Assembly (NCBI RefSeq): GCF_004917075.1
Contig: NZ_SSYB01000003.1
Location: forward strand, 62,001 to 126,000
DNA length: 64,000 bases
Direction of reading: 5' to 3'
Origin: Geomonas edaphica
Lineage (GTDB): Bacteria > Desulfobacterota > Desulfuromonadia > Geobacterales > Geobacteraceae
The translations under genes and the position numbers were made by a program. Positions 33,622 to 42,354 of this stretch are shown piece by piece; position 1 is the first letter of the stretch; every line of letters begins with the position of its first letter. The notes under the pieces were generated by a model. That model ran no database searches. It was not told where the DNA came from and saw nothing but the letters and a program-made list of their open reading frames with translations.

Positions 33622-34491
33622 TCACCGCGGCTGTTCAGGTCGGCGCGGCATCTCCGGCGAGGCTGCACCGTCCGGGACGGGCATCAGCTTCTCGGGCGGG
33701 ATCTGCGGCTCGCCCATGATGATCACCATGGGGCCGCGCACCCGCTGCAAGGCCCCGGTATCACCATCCCCCACCGCCCAGTTGTAAAGTTTCTTCGCGT
33801 CCATGAGCAGGGGCTTGGCGGGCTCGCCGTAATACTCGAGCTGCATCTCCTCGTCGTAGAGTCCTATGCAGCCATGAGAGGCGGGGTACCCCGGGAGGTC
33901 CCGGCCATGGATCCAGTAAGAGGTCCAGCCGTCACCCACCTTCTCGACGTGGAAACGAAGACCGTAATGCATGGGATATGGGCGCTCGCTCCCCTCCACC
34001 GGGTAAAGGCTCGATTCATGAACAGGGTCTACCGCATCGACCCGGTAGGAGCCGTTTTTGAGGCGGAACTCCTCAACGCCCACAGCAACCGGAGCGGAAA
34101 AAACCAGCATCCCGAACTCGTAAGCGCCGAGGTACATCTCGTTCTGGTCGATGAGGATGACCTTGGGCTCCTTCCCTGCATCGAGGTAAAACGGGGGCAT
34201 CGGGTTGAACTCCTTGATGTCCTCCATCTGCTTGGGGACCTTGACCGACATGCCGGCCAGGAAGTGGCGCCGGTCCATGCGGTTGAAGCGCAGACCGTCC
34301 TGCCACTGTTTGCCGAAGATCCTGTAAGGGGAGTCTTTGCCGGTGACTTTGACACAGTCCCACTCATAGAGGTAGTCGGTCGGGTAGTGGATTTCGCATA
34401 GCGATCGGATCTTATCCGCCGCGGAACACGGGACGCCGGTGATGCCTAGGAGAATCATGAGACTGCAGATGGTGCGTAGCAGGGCTTTCAT
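33622..34491 (-). CDS. L,D-transpeptidase (YkuD family), exported
   Basis: 289 residues. A signal peptide (LRTICSLMILLGITGVPCSAA) exports it to the periplasm. The YkuD catalytic motif HGRDLPGYPASHGCIGLYD, with the nucleophilic Cys near residue 207, identifies an enzyme that makes 3-3 peptidoglycan crosslinks or attaches proteins to peptidoglycan. No LysM is visible; residues 80-130 form a domain of unknown type. A proline-rich tail ends the protein. Confidence 0.92.
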   Translation of the reverse strand: MKALLRTICSLMILLGITGVPCSAADKIRSLCEIHYPTDYLYEWDCVKVTGKDSPYRIFGKQWQDGLRFNRMDRRHFLAGMSVKVPKQMEDIKEFNPMPPFYLDAGKEPKVILIDQNEMYLGAYEFGMLVFSAPVAVGVEEFRLKNGSYRVDAVDPVHESSLYPVEGSERPYPMHYGLRFHVEKVGDGWTSYWIHGRDLPGYPASHGCIGLYDEEMQLEYYGEPAKPLLMDAKKLYNWAVGDGDTGALQRVRGPMVIIMGEPQIPPEKLMPVPDGAASPEMPRRPEQPR

Positions 34492-34601
34492 TTTGCGCCT
34501 CGTTCCAGTGAAGCGGCTGGCCGCCGGTTGTGAGACGACTTAATTGTACCAACTTCCTCATGAAAGGGGAAGTGAGCCGGCGTGCGCCCGAACCAAATGA
34601 A

Positions 34602-34627
34602 AAGCCCCCGCGGCGTGAGCGGGGGCT
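34602..34627 (-). terminator. Terminator, bidirectional stem
   Basis: AGCCCCCGC and GCGGGGGCT flank a seven-base loop, followed on the minus strand by TTTT, 28 bases after the stop at 34656. Confidence 0.85.
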
Positions 34628-34655
34628 TTGGCGTTACATAGCGGGCAAGGACGCC

Positions 34656-35297
34656 TCAAACGGTCGAGCGAAGCAGGCGATTGGCCTCACCCCAGCCGCC
34701 ATGCGCGCCGGTCGCCGCCATGAACTCCTTAACCATCGGCTTCATCTCCTTCGCTATCCGGCTCACCTCGTCGTTAAGATGAAAAAGGCCTTTTCCCGGG
34801 ACAGCCTCGCCTTCAGCGCCGGCCGAGAGGGTGAAACTGAAGCTCCTGCTCGTAAATTCAGCGGCGTCGGCCTCGTAGCTGTAGGTGAGCCCGTTCCCGT
34901 CCGCCTGGAAGGTTTCCGCCTGCCGTTGCATAGAGACCTGTTCGTATTGGATCTGCAGACCAAAGCCCAGCTCCTTGCCGTCCCGGGTGGCAATGGTACC
35001 GCTATAGGACAAAGAGGCGGATGCCGCGGAAAGTTCCGTGTCTTGATAGCTCACCTGCTGGACTTCACTGCCGGTGATCCGGCTCAAAAGCTCTCCCAGC
35101 ATGCGCAGTTCGGTGTCGGAAGCGGCAGCGGCCTTCTCCGCCGCCTTCCCGGACGCAGCCAGCGCCTCGTCCGAGACTTGCACCTGATCTCTTGTCGGCG
35201 GGGCCGGCGCGGCTGCCGAGGAAGCAGACGGGCTTGACGCTAGCGTCTGCATGACAAGGGGAAGCGTTGTCGAATTCAGCCTGGGCGAAATTTCCAT
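34656..35297 (-). CDS. Conserved hypothetical protein behind a sigma-28-like promoter
   Basis: 213 residues from MEISPRLNS (35297; GGAGGCAGGT upstream); a longer frame runs through the promoter and lacks a ribosome site. Residues 20-60 are Ala/Ser/Pro-rich, including a QVQVSDEALAA segment reminiscent of flagellar and phage-like low-complexity N-termini. Residues 85-170 look like beta-strands (SYSGTIATRDGKELGFGLQIQYEQ; LTYSYEADAAEFTSRSFSFTL). There is no signal peptide or membrane segment. The family is not recognised. A possible link to flagella rests only on the promoter. Confidence 0.7.
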   Translation of the reverse strand: MEISPRLNSTTLPLVMQTLASSPSASSAAAPAPPTRDQVQVSDEALAASGKAAEKAAAASDTELRMLGELLSRITGSEVQQVSYQDTELSAASASLSYSGTIATRDGKELGFGLQIQYEQVSMQRQAETFQADGNGLTYSYEADAAEFTSRSFSFTLSAGAEGEAVPGKGLFHLNDEVSRIAKEMKPMVKEFMAATGAHGGWGEANRLLRSTV

Positions 35298-35329
35298 ACC
35301 TGCCTCCTTGTATTTGGGTAACACCCATC

Positions 35330-35356
35330 GTATCGGAAAATAACGCGGTGCCTTGA
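35330..35356 (-). promoter_or_regulatory. Candidate sigma-28 promoter
   Basis: Minus strand TCAA, 15 bases, TCCGATAC. The -35 half and the spacing are the same as in the candidate at 18714-18740, with 6 of 8 positions in the -10 half. It lies 33 bases upstream of the ATG at 35297. Confidence 0.4.
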
Positions 35357-35540
35357 GCTTTTTCACCCACCGCACCGGTAGTCGCCAAAACTCCCATGCA
35401 CACTTGGCACCCGGAACCATGTGAAACCGCTGGCTTTTAGCGCCAGACGAAAGAAGGCTTCTCGGGTGCGGCACCATTCTTGCTATTCATATAACAGATT
35501 GGGACTATCGTTTATCTAAATACACACAGGAGGAGCATTC

Positions 35541-36101
35541 GTGAAAAACGATCTTCTGGGGGAGCTCCCCGAGGAAAAGGTGAACCTGATTGAGAAGTAC
35601 CGCCTGGAACCGTGCCTGATCAGCGGGAAGGTATACTGGGCCCGCAATTTCGGCAACCGGCCGCCCAACGCCTATGTCACCCACCGCGGCATGAGGAAGT
35701 GTCCCACTCTCGACTTGGTCTTCAGCTTCTACGGACTATGCGTGGCAAAGATGACGTACTTCCGCAACAACATCACCGATTACCTGCCGTGCAAACAGCA
35801 CCTTGTCACCGGCGACATGACCGAATGCGCCCTGTGGGACATGGAATTCCTGGTGCAGCGCGCCACCGGCATCCGCATCGACCTGCGCAACCTGGCGGCG
35901 ATCAAAGAGATCGAGACCTTCCGGTCGATGTGCGTGTGGTTGGAGCGAAGGTTGAAGGAACGTCGAGAGCAGCAGGAGCGTTATGAACGGGTCCAGGAAA
36001 GGGAGGTGGCACCGGTAACTGCCGCACCGGCGTTGAGGATGGCCATCGTACCGATCAGACGGCGCCCCCTGCAACGGAGGGACCGGGAGTTCAGCCTGTG
36101 A
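35541..36101 (+). CDS. Hypothetical cysteine-containing protein
   Basis: 186 residues starting with GTG; the ribosome site AGGAGGAG lies seven bases upstream. The N-terminal 130 residues are the likely conserved part, with Cys and His residues (CLISGK, RKCPTLD, YGLCVAKMTY, PCKQH, TECALWD) that could bind metal. The C-terminal 60 residues are strongly basic and coiled-coil-like (LERRLKERREQQERYERVQ). It is transcribed divergently from the gene at 34656-35297 and ends in a shared bidirectional terminator. No family is recognised. Confidence 0.7.
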   Translation: MKNDLLGELPEEKVNLIEKYRLEPCLISGKVYWARNFGNRPPNAYVTHRGMRKCPTLDLVFSFYGLCVAKMTYFRNNITDYLPCKQHLVTGDMTECALWDMEFLVQRATGIRIDLRNLAAIKEIETFRSMCVWLERRLKERREQQERYERVQEREVAPVTAAPALRMAIVPIRRRPLQRRDREFSL

Positions 36102-36133
36102 GTACGCACTGAACACAGGTCTGTGCACGAAAA

Positions 36134-36166
36134 AAAGCCCCGCCGGCAGTGACTGCCGCGGGGCTT
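36134..36166. terminator. Bidirectional terminator between convergent genes
   Basis: AAAGCCCCGC...GGCAGT pairs with ACTGCC...GCGGGGCTTT (one-base bulge). T runs lie on both strands, longer on the minus strand, serving cysM and the gene ending at 36101. Confidence 0.88.
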
Positions 36167-36191
36167 TGTCGTTTCGGAGGGCGCGGTGCAG

Positions 36192-37109
36192 CTAGGGGGG
36201 GCACTGGGCACACATCGATTTGAAGAGGTTAGTGCTGAGGTAACGGTCGCCCCGGTCGGGGAGGATCACCACGATGGTCCCGGATGAGAGTTCCCCGGCG
36301 AGCCGCAGCGCACCGAAGACAGCGGCACCGCCGGACATGCCGCAGAAGATGCCGTGGTGCGCGGCAAGGCGTCTCGAGGTCTCGAAGGCGTCATCGTCCT
36401 CGACCACGATCTTTCTGTGGTAGGCGCTTGCGTCGTAGATGGGGGGGACGATGGCCTCCTCCATGTTCTTGAGCCCCTGGATCTTGTGCCCGAGCACAGG
36501 CTCGACGCCGACCACCTGGACATGAGGCGCGGTCTCCCCGAAGAAACGGGAGAGCCCCATGAGGGTGCCGCCGGTTCCCATCCCCGCCACCATGTGGGTG
36601 ATGGCCCCGCCGGTCTGGCGCCAGATCTCAGGTCCGGTGGTCTCGTAGTGCGCGAGGACGTTGTTCGGATTGGCGTACTGGTTCGGCATGTAGTAGCGGT
36701 CCGGATGATCCTCGTAGATCTTGTGGGCGAGCCGGATGGCGCCGTCGGTCGCCTCGCAGCCCGGCGAGAGAACGATCTCGGCGCCGTACGCCTCGAGCAC
36801 GCTGCGCCGCTCCACGCTGACGCAGGCGGGCATCACCAGTTTGATGCGGTAGCCGCGCGCCGCGGCGATCATCGCCAGCGCGATGCCGGTGTTGCCGGAG
36901 GTGGGCTCCAGGATCACCTTGTCGGTGGTGAGCTCCCCACTCTTCTCGGCGGCGAGGATCATGTGACGTGCCGGACGGTCCTTAACGGACCCTCCGGGGT
37001 TGTTCCCTTCAAGCTTCACCATGATCTTCACGGCGGGATTGTCGACCAGAGAGTCGATCTCGACCAGCGGTGTCGAGCCGATGGAATCTATCAAGCTTTG
37101 CCCTTTCAA
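36192..37109 (-). CDS. cysM: Cysteine synthase, CysM/O-acetylserine sulfhydrylase type
   Basis: 305 residues. A PLP enzyme making cysteine from O-acetylserine and sulfide or thiosulfate. Lys43 in GGSVKDRPARH holds PLP, PTSGNTGIALA binds the substrate carboxylate, and GMGTGGTLMG is the phosphate cradle. The end PDRGDRYLSTNLF is CysM-like. A PNQYANPNN loop supports sulfhydrylase rather than cystathionine synthase. It is monocistronic with a terminator. Confidence 0.93.
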   Translation of the reverse strand: MKGQSLIDSIGSTPLVEIDSLVDNPAVKIMVKLEGNNPGGSVKDRPARHMILAAEKSGELTTDKVILEPTSGNTGIALAMIAAARGYRIKLVMPACVSVERRSVLEAYGAEIVLSPGCEATDGAIRLAHKIYEDHPDRYYMPNQYANPNNVLAHYETTGPEIWRQTGGAITHMVAGMGTGGTLMGLSRFFGETAPHVQVVGVEPVLGHKIQGLKNMEEAIVPPIYDASAYHRKIVVEDDDAFETSRRLAAHHGIFCGMSGGAAVFGALRLAGELSSGTIVVILPDRGDRYLSTNLFKSMCAQCPP

Positions 37110-37543
37110 CGTGCCCCTCGCTTTCTATCGGTCTAAAAAGACCTGCTTTCTCAGCCGAGGTGAGAGCATACCACGCCCCATATATAATAAACAACCGATA
37201 ACTGCGCCGGCACGCACGACCAGTCCGAGACTTGCACTAATACGTAAGGTATGGAAACGACCGGCACTGTCATGGAGCACCGGGAACCGGGGGCGCATGC
37301 AGTCGAAAAGCTAATTTAATGTGCCGAAACACACATGAACCACCATTCAACTGAACCAACTAGCATATACGACGACACAGAGCGATCTCTCTACACACTC
37401 AACGCCACAAGAGTTGGTCATTTAAAGCCACAAAGTCCGTGACTATGCGAAATTATTGATTCCAAAAATACTAGTAAAAACCCGCAATGGTGGTATAAGT
37501 GTGAGGCACGCAAATTTGTGTCAGTTAATGGTAAAGATTGAAC
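37110..37543. other. 434-base AT-rich intergenic region
   Basis: No gene is supported. It separates divergent cysM and the Cache-PAS kinase, so it should hold both promoters. A TTGTTT...TATGCT pair (18 bases apart, minus strand, about 37150-37185) could serve cysM. On the plus strand TATAAG near 37495 could be a -10 box but lacks a good -35. I looked for c-di-GMP, SAM and T-box signatures because such leaders are common in this group, and saw none. Confidence 0.35.
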
Positions 37544-39625
37544 ATGCATATACTACCCCGAAAGACAAAAGCCACTGCCAAAAAAGGAATCCATCTCGCC
37601 TCGTTCCTTGGACGGCTCATCTGGCTCAGCGTTCTACCGCTCATCGTGCTGTCGCTTTGGCTCGCCGTGGACGCCCTGCGCTCCCGGCAGGCACAGGATC
37701 GACGTCAAGCGGGGATCATCGCGGGCAACTTCGCCACCGATCTAGACCAGTACCTCGCTGCGAGGACCGGGGCTCTGCAGATGCTGGCGAATTCCCCACT
37801 GATCGACGACGAGGCGCGCTGGGGAGAGCTTTACCGGGAGGCACAGTCCTTCAACGGTTTTTTCGGCAGTCACGTCATTTTGGCCGGTGTGGGGCAGCCG
37901 ATGCGGATGCTTTTCAACACGAGGCGCCCTTTCGGCAGAGAACTCCCCCCGCTCCCGGTGCCAAAGGGGCGGGCCGCAGCCCCCCTCGCCGCTGCCACTG
38001 GAAAGACGGTGGTGGGGGATCTCTTCACCGGGCCGGTTAGCAAGACACCGCTTTGTTCCATCGCGGTGCCGGTGGTGCGGGAGGGGAAGGCGCGCTTCGT
38101 GCTGCTCACGATTCTCGAGTCGAGCCAGCTGCAGCAACGCATCGACCAGCGCCTCCTCCCTGCGGGGTGGGCCATCTCACTGCTGGACAGCCAGGGGCAT
38201 GTCATCGCCCAGCGCAACTCGCCGCGCCACCAGGAAGTGCGTGCCGTAGACCGGGTGGAGGTGCCGAGCACCGTTGCGCCATGGAAGGTATTGGTCGAGA
38301 TACCTGCCGCCACCTACCAGCCACCCCTGGTAAAACTCGCCATCATGCTTGCACTGGGGCTCGTGGCGAGCACGCTGGTGGGGGTGCTGTGCGGGAGCCT
38401 GGCCGCGCGGAGGGTCGGCAGGGGGGTACGTAGCCTGGTGCATTGGGAACCGGAAGCGACCTGCGGAATCGTGGAAATCGAGGAGGCGCACGAGCTTTTG
38501 GAGCATGCCACTGCGGCGCGGCGGGAGAGCGAGGAGCGCCAGGAGCTCTTCATACGCCACGCCCCGGCTGCCCTTGCCATGTTCGACGCTCAGATGCGTT
38601 ACCTGCACGTGAGCCAGCGCTGGCTCCGAGACTACGGTCTCGACAGCGATGTGGTGGGAAGGTCTCATTACGAGATCTTTCCCGAGATACCGGAGCACTG
38701 GCGGGAGCTACACCGCCGCGGGTTGAACGGAGAGGTGCTTCGTTCCAAGGGCGACCGCTTCGTTCGCGCCGACGGCGCCGCGCACTGGATAAAATGGGAG
38801 ATCCGTCCCTGGCGTAAGGCCAACGGCGATATCGGCGGCATCGTGATCTTCTCGGAGGACATCACCGGCTTAAAACAAGCACAGGAGGAAATCCAGGCGC
38901 TAAACGAGGATCTGGAGATACGCGTCGAACAGCGCACCGCCGAGCTCAAAGCGGCGAACCAGGAACTCGATGCCTTCGCCTATGCGGTCTCCCACGATCT
39001 GCGCGCACCACTGCGCGCCATGATCGGCTTCAGCCAGGCACTTCGGGAGGATTGCGCCGCACAGCTCTCGGATGAGGGGCTCGATTACCTGCTGGAGATC
39101 AGCACAGCGGGATACCGGATGGGCGAACTGGTGGACGGGCTGCTCGTGCTCTCGCGCAGCCTGCGCGGCACCCTCGAGCGTCGGCCGATCGACGTGAGCG
39201 CGGTGGCGGAGCGACTCGTCAGGGAGCTAGAACGAGCGGAACCGGAACGTCAGGTGCAGTGGCAGGTGGAGGCGGGGCTCGAGGTGAGCGGCGACGAGCG
39301 CATGATCGAGGTGGTGCTCACCAACCTTCTTTCCAACGCATGGAAATACTCCGCCGGGGCGGAGCCTGCGCGCATAACGGTCCGCTCCGAGAAGCGCGAC
39401 GACAGGAGTTTCATCTGCGTGGAGGACAACGGAGCCGGTTTCGACATGCGCCACGCCTCACGCCTTTTCAAACCGTTCCAGCGGCTGCACCGGCAGGACG
39501 AGTTCCCCGGCCTCGGCATAGGGCTCGCGACGGTGCAGCGCATCATCAACCGCCACGGCGGCGCCATGGAGGCGGAGGGGGAACCGGGTAACGGGGCCTC
39601 GTTCCGCTTCTGGCTCCCCAACTGA
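37544..39625 (+). CDS. Membrane sensor histidine kinase, Cache-like and PAS
   Basis: About 693 residues from ATG at 37544 (an in-frame TTG lies two codons earlier; the ribosome site is weak). A first membrane segment (LIWLSVLPLIVLSLWLAVDAL, about 25-45) and a second (LAIMLALGLVASTLVGVLCG, about 268-288) bracket a periplasmic Cache-type sensor with a long first helix. A PAS domain (about 330-450), a coiled coil and HisKA (YAVSHDLRAPLRAMIGF) follow, then HATPase with DNGAGFD and GIGLATVQRIINRHGG. The next gene encodes a stand-alone receiver, the probable partner. Confidence 0.92.
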   Translation: MHILPRKTKATAKKGIHLASFLGRLIWLSVLPLIVLSLWLAVDALRSRQAQDRRQAGIIAGNFATDLDQYLAARTGALQMLANSPLIDDEARWGELYREAQSFNGFFGSHVILAGVGQPMRMLFNTRRPFGRELPPLPVPKGRAAAPLAAATGKTVVGDLFTGPVSKTPLCSIAVPVVREGKARFVLLTILESSQLQQRIDQRLLPAGWAISLLDSQGHVIAQRNSPRHQEVRAVDRVEVPSTVAPWKVLVEIPAATYQPPLVKLAIMLALGLVASTLVGVLCGSLAARRVGRGVRSLVHWEPEATCGIVEIEEAHELLEHATAARRESEERQELFIRHAPAALAMFDAQMRYLHVSQRWLRDYGLDSDVVGRSHYEIFPEIPEHWRELHRRGLNGEVLRSKGDRFVRADGAAHWIKWEIRPWRKANGDIGGIVIFSEDITGLKQAQEEIQALNEDLEIRVEQRTAELKAANQELDAFAYAVSHDLRAPLRAMIGFSQALREDCAAQLSDEGLDYLLEISTAGYRMGELVDGLLVLSRSLRGTLERRPIDVSAVAERLVRELERAEPERQVQWQVEAGLEVSGDERMIEVVLTNLLSNAWKYSAGAEPARITVRSEKRDDRSFICVEDNGAGFDMRHASRLFKPFQRLHRQDEFPGLGIGLATVQRIINRHGGAMEAEGEPGNGASFRFWLPN

Positions 39626-39637
39626 TAGGAGGCATGC

Positions 39638-40081
39638 ATGGAGGATCACAAGACCATCCTGCTGGTGGAGGACAACCCGCAGGACGAGAAGCTCATCCTG
39701 CGCACCCTGCGCAAGATCAACCTGGCCAACGAGGTATTCGTGGTGCGTGACGGCCAGCAGGCCCTGGACTACCTGTTACGGGAAGGCGACTTTTCCCAGC
39801 GTCAGGGGGGCAACCCCACGGTGGTGATGCTGGACGTGAACCTCCCCCGGGTGAGCGGCATCGAGGTGCTGGAACGCCTGCGGCAGGACGAAAGGACGCA
39901 TCTGCTCCCCATCGTCATGCTCACCTCCTCCGACGAGGAACAGGACCGGATGAGGAGCTACGCGGGGGGGGCGAACAGCTTCGTGCGCAAGCCGCTCGAC
40001 TTCGCCCAGTTCGCCGAGACCGTGGCCCAGTTGGGGGTCTACTGGCTGGCCGTGAACCAGGCGCCCGGGAGAACCGAATGA
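39638..40081 (+). CDS. Rcp1-like single-domain response regulator
   Basis: 147 residues, receiver domain only. VEDNPQDEKLILRTLRKI and VVMLDVNLPRVSGIEVL (phospho-Asp about 68) with the extended loop typical of phytochrome-type Rcp1 receivers; Lys in FVRKPLDF. There is no output domain, so it acts by protein contact or in a relay. The ribosome site GGAGG precedes it, 12 bases after the kinase. It overlaps the next gene by four bases (ATGA). Confidence 0.93.
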   Translation: MEDHKTILLVEDNPQDEKLILRTLRKINLANEVFVVRDGQQALDYLLREGDFSQRQGGNPTVVMLDVNLPRVSGIEVLERLRQDERTHLLPIVMLTSSDEEQDRMRSYAGGANSFVRKPLDFAQFAETVAQLGVYWLAVNQAPGRTE

Positions 40082-42345
40082 GCCCTCAGCTTCGCATCCT
40101 CGTCATCGAGGACAACGCCGCCGACTTCAAGCTGATCAAGCGCAATCTGGAGGGACAGGGCTTCGACGCCTCCTTCACCTGGATCGCCGAACGTGACCGG
40201 CTGGAAGAGTGCCTCGGCGAGCCCTGGGACCTCGTGCTAGCTGACTACAACGTCCCGCACATGGAGTTCGAGGAGACCCTCGAGGCGGTCAGGAGCCTCT
40301 CGCCGGAACTGCCGGTCATCCTGGTCTCCGGCAGCCTAGGAGAGGAGCAGGCCGTAGAGCTTTTGAAGCGGGGCATGTCCGACTTCGTGCACAAGGACAA
40401 CCTCGCCCGCCTGGCCCCCTCCATCGCCCGGGCGCTCAAGGAGGCGTCCGAGCACCGGGGGCGGCTGCAAGCAGAGGCGTCCCTGCTTAAAAGCGAAAGC
40501 AAGTACCGCAGCATGTTCGACCACGCCCCGGTCGGGGTCGGCATCGCTGAACTGGAGAGCGGGCGCATGGTGGAGGTGAACGCGGCCTGGCTGGAGATCC
40601 TCGGTTTCGAGCATGACGAGGTGGTGGGGAGAACGGGGGCGGAGCTCGGCATCTACCTGAACGCCGTGCAGCGTCCGGCCATCATCACGCACCTGAAGGA
40701 TAAGGGACGCATCGTGAACCAGCCCATGCGCCTGAGGAGAAAGTCGGGCGAGGCGCTCGACCTGCTCGCCTCCGCGGAGGTTCTCGAGATAGGATCGACG
40801 TCCTACCTGCAGTTCATGCTGACCGACGTCACCGAAGAGATGAAGGTCAAGCGCGCCCTGGCGGCCTCCGAAGAGACGCTGCGCAAGCTCTACGTGGCGG
40901 TGAACCAAAGTCCCACGGCCATCGTCATCACCGACCGTTTCGGCACCGTGGAATTCGTCAACCCCCGTTTCTCTGAGATGACCGGGTACGGCGCTGACGA
41001 GATGGTGGGCAAGAACCCGCAACTGCTCTGGGAGAAACTCTGTCAGGGGGAGGTGTGGCGCGGCGATTTCTGCAACACGAGGAAGGACGGCACGGTGTAC
41101 TGGGAGCACGACATCATCTCCCCGATCCGGAACCAGGAAGGGGAGATCACCCACTACATGGCCATCAAGGAGGACATCTCCGAAAAGCGGACCATGGAGG
41201 AGCAGCTGCGCCAGTCCCAGAAGATGGAGGCGGTCGGGCAACTGGCCGGCGGGGTGGCACACGACTTCAACAACATCATGCAGGTGATCATGGGAAACGC
41301 CTACCTGCAGACGGTGGAGAACCAGTCCCGCGGCGTGGCCACGCAGCATCTGGACGAGATCGTGAAGGCGGTCGAGCACGGCTCTTCACTCACGAAGAGC
41401 CTCCTTGTCTTCAGCCGAAAAACCCCGCTGGAGCTGACCAACTTTGACCTGAACGAACTGCTCGGGCAAAGCCGGAAGCTCGCCTCGAAGCTCGTCACCG
41501 AGGACATCGCCATTGAGCTCGAGCTGTGTCGCGAGCCGCTGCACATCCTGGCCGACGCGGGGCTCGTGCAGCAGATCGTCTTCAACCTGGTGACGAACGC
41601 CCGCGATGCCATTTCCGGACCGGGCAGGATCACCATCACGACGCAGTTGGTCGAGGCTCAGGGTATGCCGCTTCCCTGCGGCTGCACCGCGACAAGCGGC
41701 AGCTACGCGCTGCTGTCGGTACGCGACACCGGCCACGGCATCGCGGAGGAGATCAGGGGGCGCATCTTCGAACCGTTCTTCACGACGAAGGAGTTGGGGA
41801 AAGGAACGGGCCTCGGTCTTTCCATGATTTACGGCACGGTCCAGCGCATGAACGGCTTCATCGCCGTCACCGCGCCGCCGCAGGGAGGGACCGAATTTTT
41901 CATCTGTATTCCGCTCGCACAGGCGCCGGAGGCGGCGCTCCACTCCACCTCAGGGAGCTTCATGATCGGCAGCGGCGAACTGATCCTCGTGGTCGAGGAC
42001 GAGGAGGCGGTCCGCGATGCCCTCATCCGCACCCTGGCGTCCTCGGGCTACCGTCCCGTCGCGGCGGGCAGCGGCGAGGAGGCATTGACCTTGGCACAGC
42101 GCAGTGCCGGGATCGCTCTCGCCCTCATCGACGTCATCCTCCCCGGCATCAACGGCATCGAGTGCGCCCAGGGGCTGAACGCCCTCTACCCGTCCCTGCC
42201 GGTGATCTATCTCACCGGCTACGACAACGACGTGCTCGCGGGCAGGGGGATCTCTGCCAACGTGCTGCAGAAGCCGATCCAGAGTTCCCGGCTGGTGCAG
42301 CGCATCAGCGAGATCTTGAAGGTACAGGCGGCGAGAAGGATTTGA
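40078..42345 (+). CDS. Hybrid histidine kinase, REC-PAS-PAS-HisKA-HATPase-REC
   Basis: 755 residues, cytoplasmic. An N-terminal receiver ([30 protein letters not shown]) is followed by two PAS domains (about 145-260 and 270-380, second with [24 protein letters not shown]). The HisKA has [20 protein letters not shown], the NtrB-like HDFNN form. The HATPase carries DTGHGI and [11 protein letters not shown], and a C-terminal receiver has [15 protein letters not shown]. Phosphate could pass from the upstream kinase through the two receivers, but no Hpt domain is seen. Confidence 0.93.
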   Translation: MSPQLRILVIEDNAADFKLIKRNLEGQGFDASFTWIAERDRLEECLGEPWDLVLADYNVPHMEFEETLEAVRSLSPELPVILVSGSLGEEQAVELLKRGMSDFVHKDNLARLAPSIARALKEASEHRGRLQAEASLLKSESKYRSMFDHAPVGVGIAELESGRMVEVNAAWLEILGFEHDEVVGRTGAELGIYLNAVQRPAIITHLKDKGRIVNQPMRLRRKSGEALDLLASAEVLEIGSTSYLQFMLTDVTEEMKVKRALAASEETLRKLYVAVNQSPTAIVITDRFGTVEFVNPRFSEMTGYGADEMVGKNPQLLWEKLCQGEVWRGDFCNTRKDGTVYWEHDIISPIRNQEGEITHYMAIKEDISEKRTMEEQLRQSQKMEAVGQLAGGVAHDFNNIMQVIMGNAYLQTVENQSRGVATQHLDEIVKAVEHGSSLTKSLLVFSRKTPLELTNFDLNELLGQSRKLASKLVTEDIAIELELCREPLHILADAGLVQQIVFNLVTNARDAISGPGRITITTQLVEAQGMPLPCGCTATSGSYALLSVRDTGHGIAEEIRGRIFEPFFTTKELGKGTGLGLSMIYGTVQRMNGFIAVTAPPQGGTEFFICIPLAQAPEAALHSTSGSFMIGSGELILVVEDEEAVRDALIRTLASSGYRPVAAGSGEEALTLAQRSAGIALALIDVILPGINGIECAQGLNALYPSLPVIYLTGYDNDVLAGRGISANVLQKPIQSSRLVQRISEILKVQAARRI

Positions 42346-42354
42346 CGACGAGGG

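Noticed and set aside
37110-37543. Possible c-di-GMP (GEMM), SAM or T-box riboswitch
   Set aside because: I searched by eye for the conserved cores and paired stems and did not find them.
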